A stretch of 64,000 nt of DNA, taken from Bacteroidales bacterium (lineage in GTDB: Bacteria > Bacteroidota > Bacteroidia > Bacteroidales > Lentimicrobiaceae). Of the stretch, positions 17,476-27,066 are shown in pieces. The stretch covers positions 310,001 through 374,000 of the forward strand of contig JADJEQ010000004.1 in assembly GCA_016709025.1 (NCBI GenBank), read 5' to 3'. The translations under genes were made by a program, and so were the position numbers. Every line of letters begins with the position of its first letter. The stretch's first letter is position 1. Below the pieces are notes generated by a model. It was not told the origin of the DNA. It worked only from the letters and a program-made list of their open reading frames with translations, and ran no database searches.

Positions 17476-18501
17476 TCACAACTTCTGATACTCAAACGTC
17501 GGATAGCCTTTCTGGCCCAGTTCGTTGTAAAAGTCAACAAACCTGAGTTTAAAGAAATCACCATCTGAATTTTTAATGATATAAACCATCTTAAGGATTG
17601 GGAGGTATGAAACATCCCCGATTTCCACATCCCCCACTATCTTTTTCCAGTTATATCCAATCACATCGCGTTGTTTTGAAAGCACCAGATTTTCGGTGTA
17701 GTACCTGTCGATGCTCTCAAAAGGAGTAATTGAATCCATCACAGCAGAAACAAGTGTGTCGTTTAACAGCACACCTGTTACCAGATAGGGATAAGGCTCA
17801 CCGGTATCGGTAAAAAGCAGGGTTGTATATTGGGTAAATAACAGGTCCCAGTCAGTTTTTAAAGGCTCAGGCTGAACTGCATTCTGTCCGCTTTCAAACG
17901 ACATGGCTACATACCTTAATCCATTGACTTTAGTAAAACTAAAAGTCCGCTCATCCGAGCCATTCAGGTTGGCTATCCTGATACTCACTTCACCGGTAGA
18001 TGTATTGATGAGGGGCTGTATCTTAATATAACCGGCCGGCAGACCCTCGGCATCAATGCCCCGGTCAACCAGCATCACTTCATTGCGACTTACAGGGCCT
18101 GTGGCTGTTGAATCCCACCATTTTCCAATGGCATTGCCTGATGGATTCCCTGTAGATTCGTCGAACTGCCATATAAATCCATCTGTAGTGTAAGTCACAT
18201 CAAAATTATCGGATTCAGTATGGGCAATTTTAATAAATCTTGCCGTATTCAATAAGAGTGTAAAATCATCTTTCTCGCAGGAGAGTCCGATATCCCAGCT
18301 ATCTTTTGGAAATGCACTCACTACTTCACCCGATGAAAGGTTGAAATATGATTGTATGCTGTAATCAGGCAACATTTCAATCGCACGGATTGAAACATCG
18401 CCGGGACGGACAAGCGTAATCTTCTCATCTTCCTTAAAACAGGAAGACAAGACCATAAGACCTATGATCAACAGGTTATTTATTTTGAGAATTTTCTTCA
18501 T
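17476..18501 (-). CDS. HmuY-like haem-binding lipoprotein
   Basis: 341 residues with a lipoprotein signal (LMVLSSC, acylated Cys21). It has the HmuY pattern: IQSYFNLSSGEVVSAFPKDSWDI near the start, then KTDWDLLFTQYTTLLFTDTGEPYPYLVTGVLLN and DVIGYNWKKI. HmuY proteins catch haem at the cell surface and hand it to a TonB receptor. Its start overlaps the upstream receptor gene by 26 bases, so they are in one operon. It is longer than Porphyromonas HmuY and is cell-attached by lipid, unlike the second HmuY-like gene of the operon. I cannot assign haem-ligand residues. Confidence 0.82.
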   Translation of the reverse strand: MKKILKINNLLIIGLMVLSSCFKEDEKITLVRPGDVSIRAIEMLPDYSIQSYFNLSSGEVVSAFPKDSWDIGLSCEKDDFTLLLNTARFIKIAHTESDNFDVTYTTDGFIWQFDESTGNPSGNAIGKWWDSTATGPVSRNEVMLVDRGIDAEGLPAGYIKIQPLINTSTGEVSIRIANLNGSDERTFSFTKVNGLRYVAMSFESGQNAVQPEPLKTDWDLLFTQYTTLLFTDTGEPYPYLVTGVLLNDTLVSAVMDSITPFESIDRYYTENLVLSKQRDVIGYNWKKIVGDVEIGDVSYLPILKMVYIIKNSDGDFFKLRFVDFYNELGQKGYPTFEYQKL

Positions 18502-20698
18502 TTTTAAAGATACTGAATGAAAGTTTCAGAAAGAATGTTCTTCCCCAAGCCACCGGGACATTGCTGCCTTCACCTGAATGTACACCGCCGGTACTTCCTG
18601 AAGAAGTGACGTTTGTTACATCGAACAGGTTGCGGATACCAGCATTTACCGACAGTCTTTTCTGCATAAAAGTCTTTAAAACTGTAAGGTCCATATTGTG
18701 GTAAGCATCCATATAACCTTCGGCCAGTTCTCCGTTGCCCAGAGCCTGTACGCGGGTGGTTTTTCCGGTGTATTTATAGATTACTGTGATATGAAGGTCA
18801 GTTTTATCCATACGGCAGGTAACTTCCGATGTAACTTCCGGTGACCAGTAGAGTTTCATGTTTTTCTCACCTTCAAAACTGTTTGCCCTTCCGGTTGAAC
18901 CCACGCCCAGTCTCAGATCAAGCATAGGGTATAGCGATGATCTGATGCTTGCCGAATAGCCCATGGTGCGCGATTGGTCAAGGTTGTAATAAGTATAGTA
19001 TCCGACACTATCAGCCTTTTCAGCAAGTGTAATCTCATCGTTGATGTTGTTGAGAAAAAAACGCAATTCGGTTTCAGTTGCATAGGCAACTTTCTCAATC
19101 CGATGAGAAGCCTGCACCTGCAGATGGGTTGAACTTTCTGGCAGTAGGTCCGGATTGCCGTATATGTTGTGGTTAACATCCACAAAATAAAGGTATAGTT
19201 CCTTCAGGGATGGCGCCCTGAATCCAGTTGAAAAGGAAGTTCTGAACATCATACCCTTGTGCGGTCCGGCTTTCGCATGAAGTGCATAGATAAGCGGCGA
19301 ATTGAACCTGCTGTTCCATGCATAACGCAAACCCGGCTGAAGCGACAACCATTCACCCGGCTGATATTGCATCGTTGCAAAAGCAGCAACATCAGCAATA
19401 TCCTGCTTTTCATTTCCGATACGCTCACCAATTGCCCATTCATAATTGGCATCGTAACCAAACTGGGTACCCAGCCGGCCCGATGTGGTCCGGTATGAAT
19501 ACATGGCGCGCGATAAAAATGAACCAAAACCTGTGGTATCGCTTTCTATTGGTGTCTTTTCCGGTATGGTCAGATTGTTGGAGTATTTTGTACGCTCCCT
19601 GCTGTATAATGACAATGAATTACTTACAGTAAAGGGATTGGCCCCTTTGGAAGAAATATCAGCCTTCGCAGTTAGTCTATTTGTTACAAAGTAGTTATCA
19701 AGCGCTTTCCCTAAATAATTTATATTTCCGAGCGCCTGAAGCAATTCATCGAAATAACTCACCCGTGTTTTAAGATTAATCTTCTTCAGTGTGAGACTGT
19801 GACTGGCTTCGGCATTAAACTGACGGCGGGGTTTCCACTGCTCAGCTCTGCCATTATCAACCGAAGAATAGCCTCCGAAAAAGTTACGGCCGGCTGTTAA
19901 TCCAAAAGCATTTTTGCCTTTACGGACGCTGAATCCACCATCAAAATTATAGATTCCTACCGATTCCAGATAGGTTCCTGCATTGGCTGAAATTGAATTT
20001 CCGGGTATATCCATCGGAATGATGTTGACAACTCCGGCCATTGCGTTGCTGCCATAGATCACTGACATAGGTCCTTCTATAATTTCTACCTGCCTGGCAT
20101 TCTGAACGTTGACCTGACTGAGATCTATGCTGCCGTTCAACCGGCCGATTACCGGAACGCCGTCAACCAGAATTTTTACATGCTCACCGGAAAGTCCCTG
20201 AAGGCTCATGCCGGTGCCAAGGGCAGCATCCTGTGTAAACCTGACGTTCATCTGGTTTCTCAGAATTCCGGATAAATCGGTTGCGGCTGTCCGGCGCAAC
20301 TGCATCTGGTTGATCACATTCACACGATACAGCGAACGGTCGGCACTGCCCGGATTGTACTGGGCAGTTACAACCACCTCGTCGAGTGAAAATACTTCAG
20401 GCAAAAGCCTCACCACTGGTTCACTGCCCGGTAGTATTGTGTCGTTATATGCCTGGTAACCTACATAAGTAATTCTTAATATTGTAGGTTTGGCTATTCT
20501 GGTCTTAACAAAACCATCTATATCGGTAACAAAATACTTTGCCTCTTTCGATCCGGGTTCAGTTACTTTTACATGTGCAAAGGCCACAGGACTACCTGTT
20601 CGGGAATCAACCACCCGCAAATCCGTATTTTGACCTACGGCCTGAAATACAAGTAAAAAAACACCGGAAAACAGGACAAGCCTGATCAATCGCATCAT
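18476..20698 (-). CDS. TonB-dependent outer-membrane receptor (probable haem receptor)
   Basis: 740 residues: signal peptide (to about 22), CarboxypepD_reg-like domain (DLRVVDSRTGSPVAFAHVKV ... RITYVGYQ), plug domain from about 115 (LDEVVVTAQYNPG ... VKILVDGVPVIGRLNGSIDL ... IEIIEGPMSVIYG-like motif) and a C-terminal 22-strand barrel ending in FFLKLSFSIF. It imports a ligand across the outer membrane using TonB. Its position between two HmuY-like genes points to haem. The start codon overlaps the stop of the upstream gene by four bases (ATGA), so translation is coupled. Confidence 0.92.
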   Translation of the reverse strand: MMRLIRLVLFSGVFLLVFQAVGQNTDLRVVDSRTGSPVAFAHVKVTEPGSKEAKYFVTDIDGFVKTRIAKPTILRITYVGYQAYNDTILPGSEPVVRLLPEVFSLDEVVVTAQYNPGSADRSLYRVNVINQMQLRRTAATDLSGILRNQMNVRFTQDAALGTGMSLQGLSGEHVKILVDGVPVIGRLNGSIDLSQVNVQNARQVEIIEGPMSVIYGSNAMAGVVNIIPMDIPGNSISANAGTYLESVGIYNFDGGFSVRKGKNAFGLTAGRNFFGGYSSVDNGRAEQWKPRRQFNAEASHSLTLKKINLKTRVSYFDELLQALGNINYLGKALDNYFVTNRLTAKADISSKGANPFTVSNSLSLYSRERTKYSNNLTIPEKTPIESDTTGFGSFLSRAMYSYRTTSGRLGTQFGYDANYEWAIGERIGNEKQDIADVAAFATMQYQPGEWLSLQPGLRYAWNSRFNSPLIYALHAKAGPHKGMMFRTSFSTGFRAPSLKELYLYFVDVNHNIYGNPDLLPESSTHLQVQASHRIEKVAYATETELRFFLNNINDEITLAEKADSVGYYTYYNLDQSRTMGYSASIRSSLYPMLDLRLGVGSTGRANSFEGEKNMKLYWSPEVTSEVTCRMDKTDLHITVIYKYTGKTTRVQALGNGELAEGYMDAYHNMDLTVLKTFMQKRLSVNAGIRNLFDVTNVTSSGSTGGVHSGEGSNVPVAWGRTFFLKLSFSIFKNEENSQNK

Positions 20699-21930
20699 TT
20701 TACCAGTATCACTTTATCAGATGAAATAATGTTGTTATTTCTGGTCATGAGGATATAGGTACCCGGATTAAAATCACTAACATCCAGCTTCATCGACCCG
20801 GTCCCATCAAGTTTCCATTCGCGCAATAACCTGCCGCTTAAATCGTAGAGGCCGGTTTCACCTGAGAATACGGTTCCGGAAAGATTAAGATTCAGGAGAT
20901 TCGCTGCAGGATTGGGATAGACTGATCCCTGTGCAATTCCGTTGTTGCCAATTCCCAGCGGAGACAATAAAGTTGTGGTAAAAGTGGTGATACCGGTTGA
21001 TGAACCGGAATAACTATCAAAAACAAGTTTATATACACCGCCTTGCTGGGCTTTCACAAAAAACATCAGGGAATCCACCATTGAATATTGAGTGCCATCA
21101 AAATATTTCCAGTCATATCCGATCACATCGCTTCCGGCCTCAAAATCAAGTCCCGACCAGTCGGTGAAAGCGGGATTGGTATGCGCGGCACGGGCGGCCT
21201 GTACGATTGGATTTACCAAAACGCCAACGACCGGGTAAGGTGTATTCTGAACAATGCCCATATATTTGGTAAACACGATATCCCAACTGCTTGCAACCGG
21301 TTCCCTGTCAACAATCCCATTGGCGAATGAATAGGCCATAAACCCCTTGTCGATCTGCGGATTTACTTCAAGGGTAACCGTTTGATCCTGCTGACCATCA
21401 AGTAAAGCGAACCTGATCTCGTATTTATTCAATGATGAATACTTGCGGATAATATTCAGTTTCCTGTATATCCCATCGGGTGTTTTAATCAGGTAGAGTG
21501 AATCTCCGATGACATCGTGTGATGTCACACTGTAAACGCCCCAGCCGTAATCGGGATGGCCTTTCTGATTTCGGTTAAATGCACCATTTTCCCATTCAGC
21601 AGGATCATTGTACATTTTTGGCCAAGTCGACAGCCCGGTTGTATCAAAACTTTCCCACCCATCAGCAGCTGCTTTGGGATAGGTGAACAGTTCAACTCCG
21701 GCCCCATCGTTGGTGATGATTCCGGCGCTGAAAGAATTGGTGTAAAATGCAATATCCCACAAACTTCGGGGTGATGTTTTGACAACGCCGCTGGTGAGAG
21801 AATAAAATACTTCATTTGCATACTGAGGGCCCATTTCTATTGAGCCAGGGGTTTGAGCCTGAAGCCGGTTGAAATTAAAGACCACGAGTAAAACGAATGA
21901 GATCAACGAAACAGTAAGTCTAGCTTTCAT
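20695..21930 (-). CDS. HmuY-like secreted protein with T9SS sorting domain
   Basis: 411 residues: signal peptide (to about 25), a HmuY-like domain (NEVFYSLTSGVVKTSPRSLWDIAF, ASSWDIVFTKYMGIVQNTPYPVVGVLVN, SDVIGYDWKYFDG) and a C-terminal type A T9SS domain (GSVYPNPAANLLNLNL ... YILMTRNNNIISSDKVILVK). It should therefore be exported through the type IX system, while its operon partner at 17476 is a lipoprotein. It is translationally coupled to the TonB receptor and is probably a haem-binding protein of the same uptake system. The duplicated HmuY-like function with two anchoring modes is unusual. Confidence 0.85.
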   Translation of the reverse strand: MKARLTVSLISFVLLVVFNFNRLQAQTPGSIEMGPQYANEVFYSLTSGVVKTSPRSLWDIAFYTNSFSAGIITNDGAGVELFTYPKAAADGWESFDTTGLSTWPKMYNDPAEWENGAFNRNQKGHPDYGWGVYSVTSHDVIGDSLYLIKTPDGIYRKLNIIRKYSSLNKYEIRFALLDGQQDQTVTLEVNPQIDKGFMAYSFANGIVDREPVASSWDIVFTKYMGIVQNTPYPVVGVLVNPIVQAARAAHTNPAFTDWSGLDFEAGSDVIGYDWKYFDGTQYSMVDSLMFFVKAQQGGVYKLVFDSYSGSSTGITTFTTTLLSPLGIGNNGIAQGSVYPNPAANLLNLNLSGTVFSGETGLYDLSGRLLREWKLDGTGSMKLDVSDFNPGTYILMTRNNNIISSDKVILVK

Positions 21931-22074
21931 AAAATAAGGATTTTTATGGTTTAAACCATTGCGGCTACCAGATCGTGATGCAAAGAAAAGCTTGCATGGC
22001 AGAATCCGGCTCCGGATTAATAAATTGAATTTGAATTGAAAATGGTTAGCCCGTAGGCTGAAAAAGGAGAGAAA

Positions 22075-22425
22075 TTATGCCAATGGCGGAGCCCGCAATC
22101 CATGAAAGAGTGGAATTCCTGCTTTGGGTGCAAGATCATTCACCATGCATGAAGCTGCTTCAATAGAGATCCATGCCGGTGCAGGCAGAGTAGTTTCATT
22201 CTGACCGTCAGAGGCTGAAAATAGCAGAACATGAACCGGAAGTTCATGGGTAACATTGATGGTATCCTCCCGCTTGGACAAGATACCCTGCGGCATAAGT
22301 GAACGTCCGAAAATATGGTGCTGATGGAAATTGATGATGGATCCAAGGGTCATCCAGAAAATAAAAAAAGCCGTTGCCAGAGCGGCAATGCGAAGATGCT
22401 TTTTTATGGAATACCGATGAGCCAT
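22075..22425 (-). CDS. Small membrane/periplasmic protein (DUF2946-like) of the haem operon
   Basis: 116 residues with one hydrophobic segment (about 9-29) followed by INFHQHHIFG, a histidine-rich patch, and a C-terminus ending FHGLRAPPLA. Single-pass proteins with an early His patch and a terminal RAPP-type motif occur beside outer-membrane metal or haem receptors (DUF2946 and relatives), which is the basis of the tentative call. It lies 144 bases upstream of the T9SS-type HmuY gene in the same direction and is probably the first gene of that operon. The function is unknown; His-mediated metal or haem handling is a guess. Confidence 0.6.
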   Translation of the reverse strand: MAHRYSIKKHLRIAALATAFFIFWMTLGSIINFHQHHIFGRSLMPQGILSKREDTINVTHELPVHVLLFSASDGQNETTLPAPAWISIEAASCMVNDLAPKAGIPLFHGLRAPPLA

Positions 22426-22475
22426 AGCAGCGGTTGAAGCAGAGTGTTATGCAGCTTTCAGCCTGTAACGTATGG

Positions 22476-22483
22476 CAAAGATA
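22476..22483 (-). promoter_or_regulatory. Putative -7 box of the haem-uptake operon
   Basis: On the minus strand TATCTTTG matches the consensus TAnnTTTG and lies 51 bases before the start of the small membrane protein gene. No clear TTG at -33 was found. Confidence 0.4.
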
Positions 22484-22699
22484 CTATATATCTGAATCAC
22501 ACATAAGAAAAATTACCCATGGTGCGATATATCATCATTTTTGTGAACATAAGTTCAAAACCCGGATTACCTATCTCACTATTACGCTTATAAAAATTCT
22601 TAAATGATTTATTATCTGCTACTTAAATTTGAAATATAAAAATTTTCCTGATGAACTATTCCGGATAATTAAAAAGCAGAAAGAAGTATTGATGTCTGA

Positions 22700-22860
22700 A
22701 ATTTGAGCCCGCTCCGATAAAGTTCTTTGACTCCCTATCCCCCACAGGGGGGACTTCCCAATTCAATGATTTTCAGATGTTCCCCAGTGGGGTTAGGGGT
22801 CAAACAGATCCAAATCATTGAATTTCCTACTTTTCGGAGTGGACTGAAATTTTAACAAGA
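22700..22860. repeat. Nested inverted-repeat element in the gap upstream of the haem operon
   Basis: The gap 22426-22905 holds no gene. Three pairs of interleaved, roughly complementary arms are visible: GAGCCCGCTCCGATAAAG with the later TTTTCGGAGTGGACT (22831-22845); TGACTCCCTATCCCCCAC with GTGGGGTTAGGGGTCA; and AATTCAATGATTT with AAATCATTGAATTT. The word TTTTCGGAGTGGACT recurs exactly at 30610-30624. This suggests a decayed or non-coding mobile element. Confidence 0.55.
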
Positions 22861-22905
22861 TGAGTCAAAACACAGACGAACAGGAAGAGAGGCATAACTT
22901 GTTTA

Positions 22906-24636
22906 TTAACTGCATAGCGCCAGTCCATCATCTATCAGACCAGCCAGCGATGGGTCCTGAATTTTAATCTGTCCAAGATGGGTTAAAACCAGGTTTCTGA
23001 GCCCCGAATCGTCTTTTCGGCTTTTAAGTAAATCATTCAATTCAAGCAGTAACAACCAATCCATTGGAAATTCACTGACAATCAGGTTGAAGAGTTCTGT
23101 TGAACCGGCAATTTCAGTTTTTCCGCTGCGGGCATCGCGCATTTGCTGATATAAGCCATGCCTTCGCAGATCCTTTTCGCTGTAGTTGATTTTGTGGGTA
23201 TGTTCAGCCGGAGCCTGGAATGAGAAGCCAAATGCATCGGGGTCGGCCGGACCCGGCCAGGCTGAAACAACTTTTTCGCCCAGAGCCATATCGTACCGGC
23301 CCCAGGATGGATCGAAAATTACCTCTCCTTTATAAGTAACCGTGCAGTTGATAAATCCAAAAAGGATATTTTTGCCTTTATGACTTTTGATATAATCAAG
23401 GATCCCGCTAACAACCACCCCACTGTTAAAAATGATTTCCTGGTGAACCCCACATATAAAACCAGCCGTTTCCAGCTCATCTTCCGTCATGGACTGAAGC
23501 GAAAACCCACCGATTCTGGGCTTGCCCACCGGCGATCCAAAGCCGGTGGCATGAAATCTTTTACCGTGCATCGGTAGTTCATGATTATCAACACAAAGAC
23601 CGGAAGGTCCGGATGTTTTGAGGTAAACAATCTCACCATCTTCGTAAAGACAATCTTTAAAAGTTCCACTGATCTGAAGGCCGGAATCAAGTTCAACAGT
23701 GGCTGTATTGCAGGATGCCTCAGCCCGGTGAACTGAAACAGAACCTCCGGTACGCAACGCCATTTTATCGGCAAATTCATTCAACACAGAATTCAGGTGA
23801 TTGAAATCAGGGGTTACAAAGAGCTGAGGTTGCTGCGTGGTTATATCGAAACTGTAATTTACAGCATCAATCGAATACGGTATTTTTTTAACGGCTGGTT
23901 TCATGCAATTCTGGCTTTCACCGATTGATGACAGTAGACCGGCACCATAAATTTTAAAGTTCTCCAGGTCACCTATCAGTCCATATTCAACTGTCCACCA
24001 GTGCAGATTTCGGATCAGTGCCATTTCACTGGGCTGTCCCATGTTCTTTTCAATAACTGAAAGCCTGGCTTCTGCGAGTGTAATATCGGAGGATTCTGTA
24101 TATGGATCCGCTTTGAGAATTGAAAGATGTCTGATGGCTTCATACAACTCATAATCACGGGCAGAAGAGAATGCTTTCGATCCTATTTCGCCAAAGAACC
24201 TTAGGTATTCAGCATATTCCGGGTCAGCGATGATGGGTGCATGTCCTGCCGCTTCATGAATAATGTCGGGTGCCGGTGTGTATTCTATCTGATCAAAGGG
24301 CCTGATATCCGCGGCGATCACCAACACCTTGTATGCCTGAAATTCCATGAAAGCTGAAGGCGGGATAAATCCATCCACCGAAACAGCAGCCCAGCCAATC
24401 TCACTCAGTATACGGTTCATGCCATACATATGCGGAATGGCATCGATACTGATGCCGGTTCTCTTAAGACCGTTCAGGTATGACCCATGTGCTACTTTAC
24501 TGAGGTGCTTGATATTCCGGCGCATCACATAACGCCAGATCGCATGATCGAGCGCCGTGTAAGCATTGTAAGGCTGATCAATCACCAGCCCCATCAGGTG
24601 CCGGGGAAGTTTATCCAATACTTCATTAGATTCCAT
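22906..24636 (-). CDS. Aromatic amino acid (phenylalanine) hydroxylase with long C-terminal extension
   Basis: 576 residues from ATG 24636; I prefer this start because the 13 residues from the upstream ATG 24675 do not fit the family. The N-terminal ~270 residues are a biopterin-dependent hydroxylase: the iron ligands are His127 and His132 (PDIIHEAAGHAP) and Glu217 (WWTVEYGLIGD). It would convert phenylalanine to tyrosine, feeding the tyrosine-degradation genes at 12-16 kb. The remaining ~300 residues have no domain I recognise; they look beta-rich (ELDSGLQISGTFKDCLYEDGEIV-like strands) and end in a helical segment. There is no typical N-terminal ACT regulatory domain, so the C-terminal part may regulate or bind a partner. 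Confidence 0.9.
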   Translation of the reverse strand: MESNEVLDKLPRHLMGLVIDQPYNAYTALDHAIWRYVMRRNIKHLSKVAHGSYLNGLKRTGISIDAIPHMYGMNRILSEIGWAAVSVDGFIPPSAFMEFQAYKVLVIAADIRPFDQIEYTPAPDIIHEAAGHAPIIADPEYAEYLRFFGEIGSKAFSSARDYELYEAIRHLSILKADPYTESSDITLAEARLSVIEKNMGQPSEMALIRNLHWWTVEYGLIGDLENFKIYGAGLLSSIGESQNCMKPAVKKIPYSIDAVNYSFDITTQQPQLFVTPDFNHLNSVLNEFADKMALRTGGSVSVHRAEASCNTATVELDSGLQISGTFKDCLYEDGEIVYLKTSGPSGLCVDNHELPMHGKRFHATGFGSPVGKPRIGGFSLQSMTEDELETAGFICGVHQEIIFNSGVVVSGILDYIKSHKGKNILFGFINCTVTYKGEVIFDPSWGRYDMALGEKVVSAWPGPADPDAFGFSFQAPAEHTHKINYSEKDLRRHGLYQQMRDARSGKTEIAGSTELFNLIVSEFPMDWLLLLELNDLLKSRKDDSGLRNLVLTHLGQIKIQDPSLAGLIDDGLALCS

Positions 24637-24814
24637 AGTCAGGATGTTTACTTTTGCACAATAGATAATATGCAACGGCTCATTTTAAAATTGACCACCC
24701 GGTGAATTCGTCACTGCCGGATTTGCCTGGTTCTTTTTCTGATGCAAACATGCAAATTATTTTTTTAAGAAAAAACTGCCAATTCAGCCAACTCAACAAC
24801 ACAATAACAAACTC

Positions 24815-26026
24815 ATGTGCCCTAAAGTTTACGCTGCAATCCCGGTTTTAGATGAAACTGAGTACCTGCCGAACCTTATCAGTGATCTGGTAAATCAACA
24901 GGGCTGCCCATGGGAAGCAGTAATCTGCATCAATCAGCCGGATGAATGGTGGCATGATGAGCAAAGGAAAAAAGCCTGTATCAGAAATCAGGCATCACTT
25001 GAATATCTTAATTCACTCAACCTGCCTCAGATACACCTCATCGATAAGAGTACCCAGGGCAGCGGCTGGGCAGGCAAAAACCATGGTGTGGGCTGGGCCA
25101 GGAAAACGGCAATGGATAAAGCTTCAGCGATGGCGGATCCCGGCGACCTGATTGTGAGTATGGATGCCGATACCCGCTATTCGCCCGGTTTTTTCAACTC
25201 ATTAATTTTGGCAAGTGGAAAATACCCTGACGCTGCGGGTCTTTCCGTACCATATTATCATCCGCTCACCGGAGACGAAACAACCGACCGCTGTGTACTG
25301 CGTTATGAGATTTATATGCGCAACTATGCACTGAACATGCTTTTAATCAACAGCCCATATGCCTTTTCAGCCATTGGCTCAGGCATGGCCTGTAAAGCTT
25401 CTGTTTATCGCCGGATGGGTGGGCTTACACCAAAAATGAGCGGAGAAGATTTTTATTTTATGCAAAAACTGAGGAAATCAGGACACATCGTTGTTGATAT
25501 AGCAGATACGATTTATCCGGCTTCAAGGTTTTCCGACAGGGTATATTTCGGAACCGGTCCGGCCATGATCAAAGGCAGAAACGGTGACTGGGACAGCTAT
25601 CCGGTTTATCATAACCAGGCTTTTCAACTGATAAAGCAGACTTACGATGCATTTGACGGATTATTCAACCATAATTCTGCAACCCCGATGGATGCTTTTC
25701 TTGAAAAAGTGACCCATGGTGATCCGGTTTGGGAACCACTGCGAAGCAATGCTTCCACTAAAGAAAGCTTTGCAAGGGCGTGTATGCAAAGAATAGATGC
25801 GCTGAGAATTCTGCAGTTTCTAAAAGAGACCAACAATATATTCCCTCATGATAATGAACGCCGGCTGCATGATTTTCTGACGAATCATTTTGAAAAAAAC
25901 ACTGGGTTAACAGAAATGCTTTCGCGGCTTGACTTTGAGCAAACACCGGTATCTGAGCTGGATTCTATCCGAAACTTTATGGCTAAAGAAGAACTCATTC
26001 TACAAAGAAAGAAAGGAATTGTATGA
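24815..26026 (+). CDS. Family 2 glycosyltransferase
   Basis: 403 residues, no signal peptide. VYAAIPVLDETEYLPNLISDL at the N-terminus is the nucleotide-sugar-binding start of a GT2 fold; Asp117-Ala-Asp119 (VSMDADTRYSP) is the DxD metal motif, and MSGEDFYFMQKLRKSG supplies the catalytic ED region. The acceptor is not predictable. Its TGA overlaps the miaA start (ATGA), so the two are translationally coupled, although no functional link is evident. Confidence 0.85.
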   Translation: MCPKVYAAIPVLDETEYLPNLISDLVNQQGCPWEAVICINQPDEWWHDEQRKKACIRNQASLEYLNSLNLPQIHLIDKSTQGSGWAGKNHGVGWARKTAMDKASAMADPGDLIVSMDADTRYSPGFFNSLILASGKYPDAAGLSVPYYHPLTGDETTDRCVLRYEIYMRNYALNMLLINSPYAFSAIGSGMACKASVYRRMGGLTPKMSGEDFYFMQKLRKSGHIVVDIADTIYPASRFSDRVYFGTGPAMIKGRNGDWDSYPVYHNQAFQLIKQTYDAFDGLFNHNSATPMDAFLEKVTHGDPVWEPLRSNASTKESFARACMQRIDALRILQFLKETNNIFPHDNERRLHDFLTNHFEKNTGLTEMLSRLDFEQTPVSELDSIRNFMAKEELILQRKKGIV

Positions 26027-26958
26027 GTAAAAAAAGCAACATAGTTATTCTGGGACCCACAGCTACCGGAAAAACAAAACTGGCAGCACAAGTCGCCAAC
26101 AGGGTAAACGGCGAAGTCATTTCGGCCGATTCACGGCAGGTATACAGGGGGATGAGCCTGGGTACCGGCAAGGATCTGATCGATTATCATGTAGATGGAA
26201 AAGTGATTAAAAGTCATCTGATCGACATTGCTGAAGCAGGAAGCCAATACAGTATCTATAACTATCTGCATGATTTTGCAATTGCCGCCAATGAAATCCA
26301 GTCAAAAAAAAAGACCATTGTTGTTTGCGGTGGCAGTGGCATGTATCTCGAAGCTGCTCTGGGGCTTTACCATTTTGCCGAAGCTCCTGTTGATGAACAA
26401 TTTCGTCTTGAGGCAGAGCAGTTAACTGATGAAGAACTCTTTCATATGCTTGCTGCGCTCAGGCCCCTGCACAATTCAACCGACACCAGCGACAGGAGCC
26501 GTTTAATCAGGGCCATCGAAGTTGCCAGGGCCGGTTTATCAGTCAATCAGACATATGGTATAAGCAACCCAGGTCTTGTATCATTGGAGAACAGCCTCAT
26601 TTTTGGTATAGACTTACCCAGGGAAGAGATACGTCGAAGGATTACCGAACGGCTTGAACAAAGGCTGAAGGAAGGAATGTTGAACGAAGTTATTTCATTA
26701 TTAAACAAGGGCATCAAACCAGAGGGCCTCACCTATTACGGACTTGAATACAAATACATGACTCTTCATCTGACCGGTAAACTGAGCTACGACGAGATGT
26801 TTACCCTCCTCAATACTGCCATTCATCAGTTCGCCAAACGGCAGATGACCTGGTTCAGGCGAATGGAAAAGAAAGGTATCCCGATTCACTGGTTAAACGG
26901 GAAACTCAGTCCTGAAGACAATGCAGGACTTATACTCAGACTGTTTAATAATTTGTGA
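26023..26958 (+). CDS. miaA: tRNA dimethylallyltransferase, divergent MiaA-like form
   Basis: 311 residues. MiaA adds a dimethylallyl group to A37 of tRNAs reading UNN codons. Visible: P-loop GPTATGKT (about 9-16), SADSRQVYRGMSLGTGK, CGGSGMYLEAAL and the C-terminal FAKRQMTWFRR. Several signature residues differ from the canonical enzyme: GTGKDL instead of GTAKP, GGSGMY instead of GGTGLY, and the Thr-Arg before (Y/F)AKRQ is replaced by His-Gln. Bacteroidota often carry a second miaA, and this may be that paralogue, so its substrate could differ. Confidence 0.85.
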   Translation: MSKKSNIVILGPTATGKTKLAAQVANRVNGEVISADSRQVYRGMSLGTGKDLIDYHVDGKVIKSHLIDIAEAGSQYSIYNYLHDFAIAANEIQSKKKTIVVCGGSGMYLEAALGLYHFAEAPVDEQFRLEAEQLTDEELFHMLAALRPLHNSTDTSDRSRLIRAIEVARAGLSVNQTYGISNPGLVSLENSLIFGIDLPREEIRRRITERLEQRLKEGMLNEVISLLNKGIKPEGLTYYGLEYKYMTLHLTGKLSYDEMFTLLNTAIHQFAKRQMTWFRRMEKKGIPIHWLNGKLSPEDNAGLILRLFNNL

Positions 26959-27066
26959 ATTCCTGTATAAGAAACCTGAACATTTTTAGTATAATTCTGT
27001 TTATGCCTACACTTAACAAAGTTAAACATAACAGAATTTCAATTCAGATCAGACCACTTTCGTATC

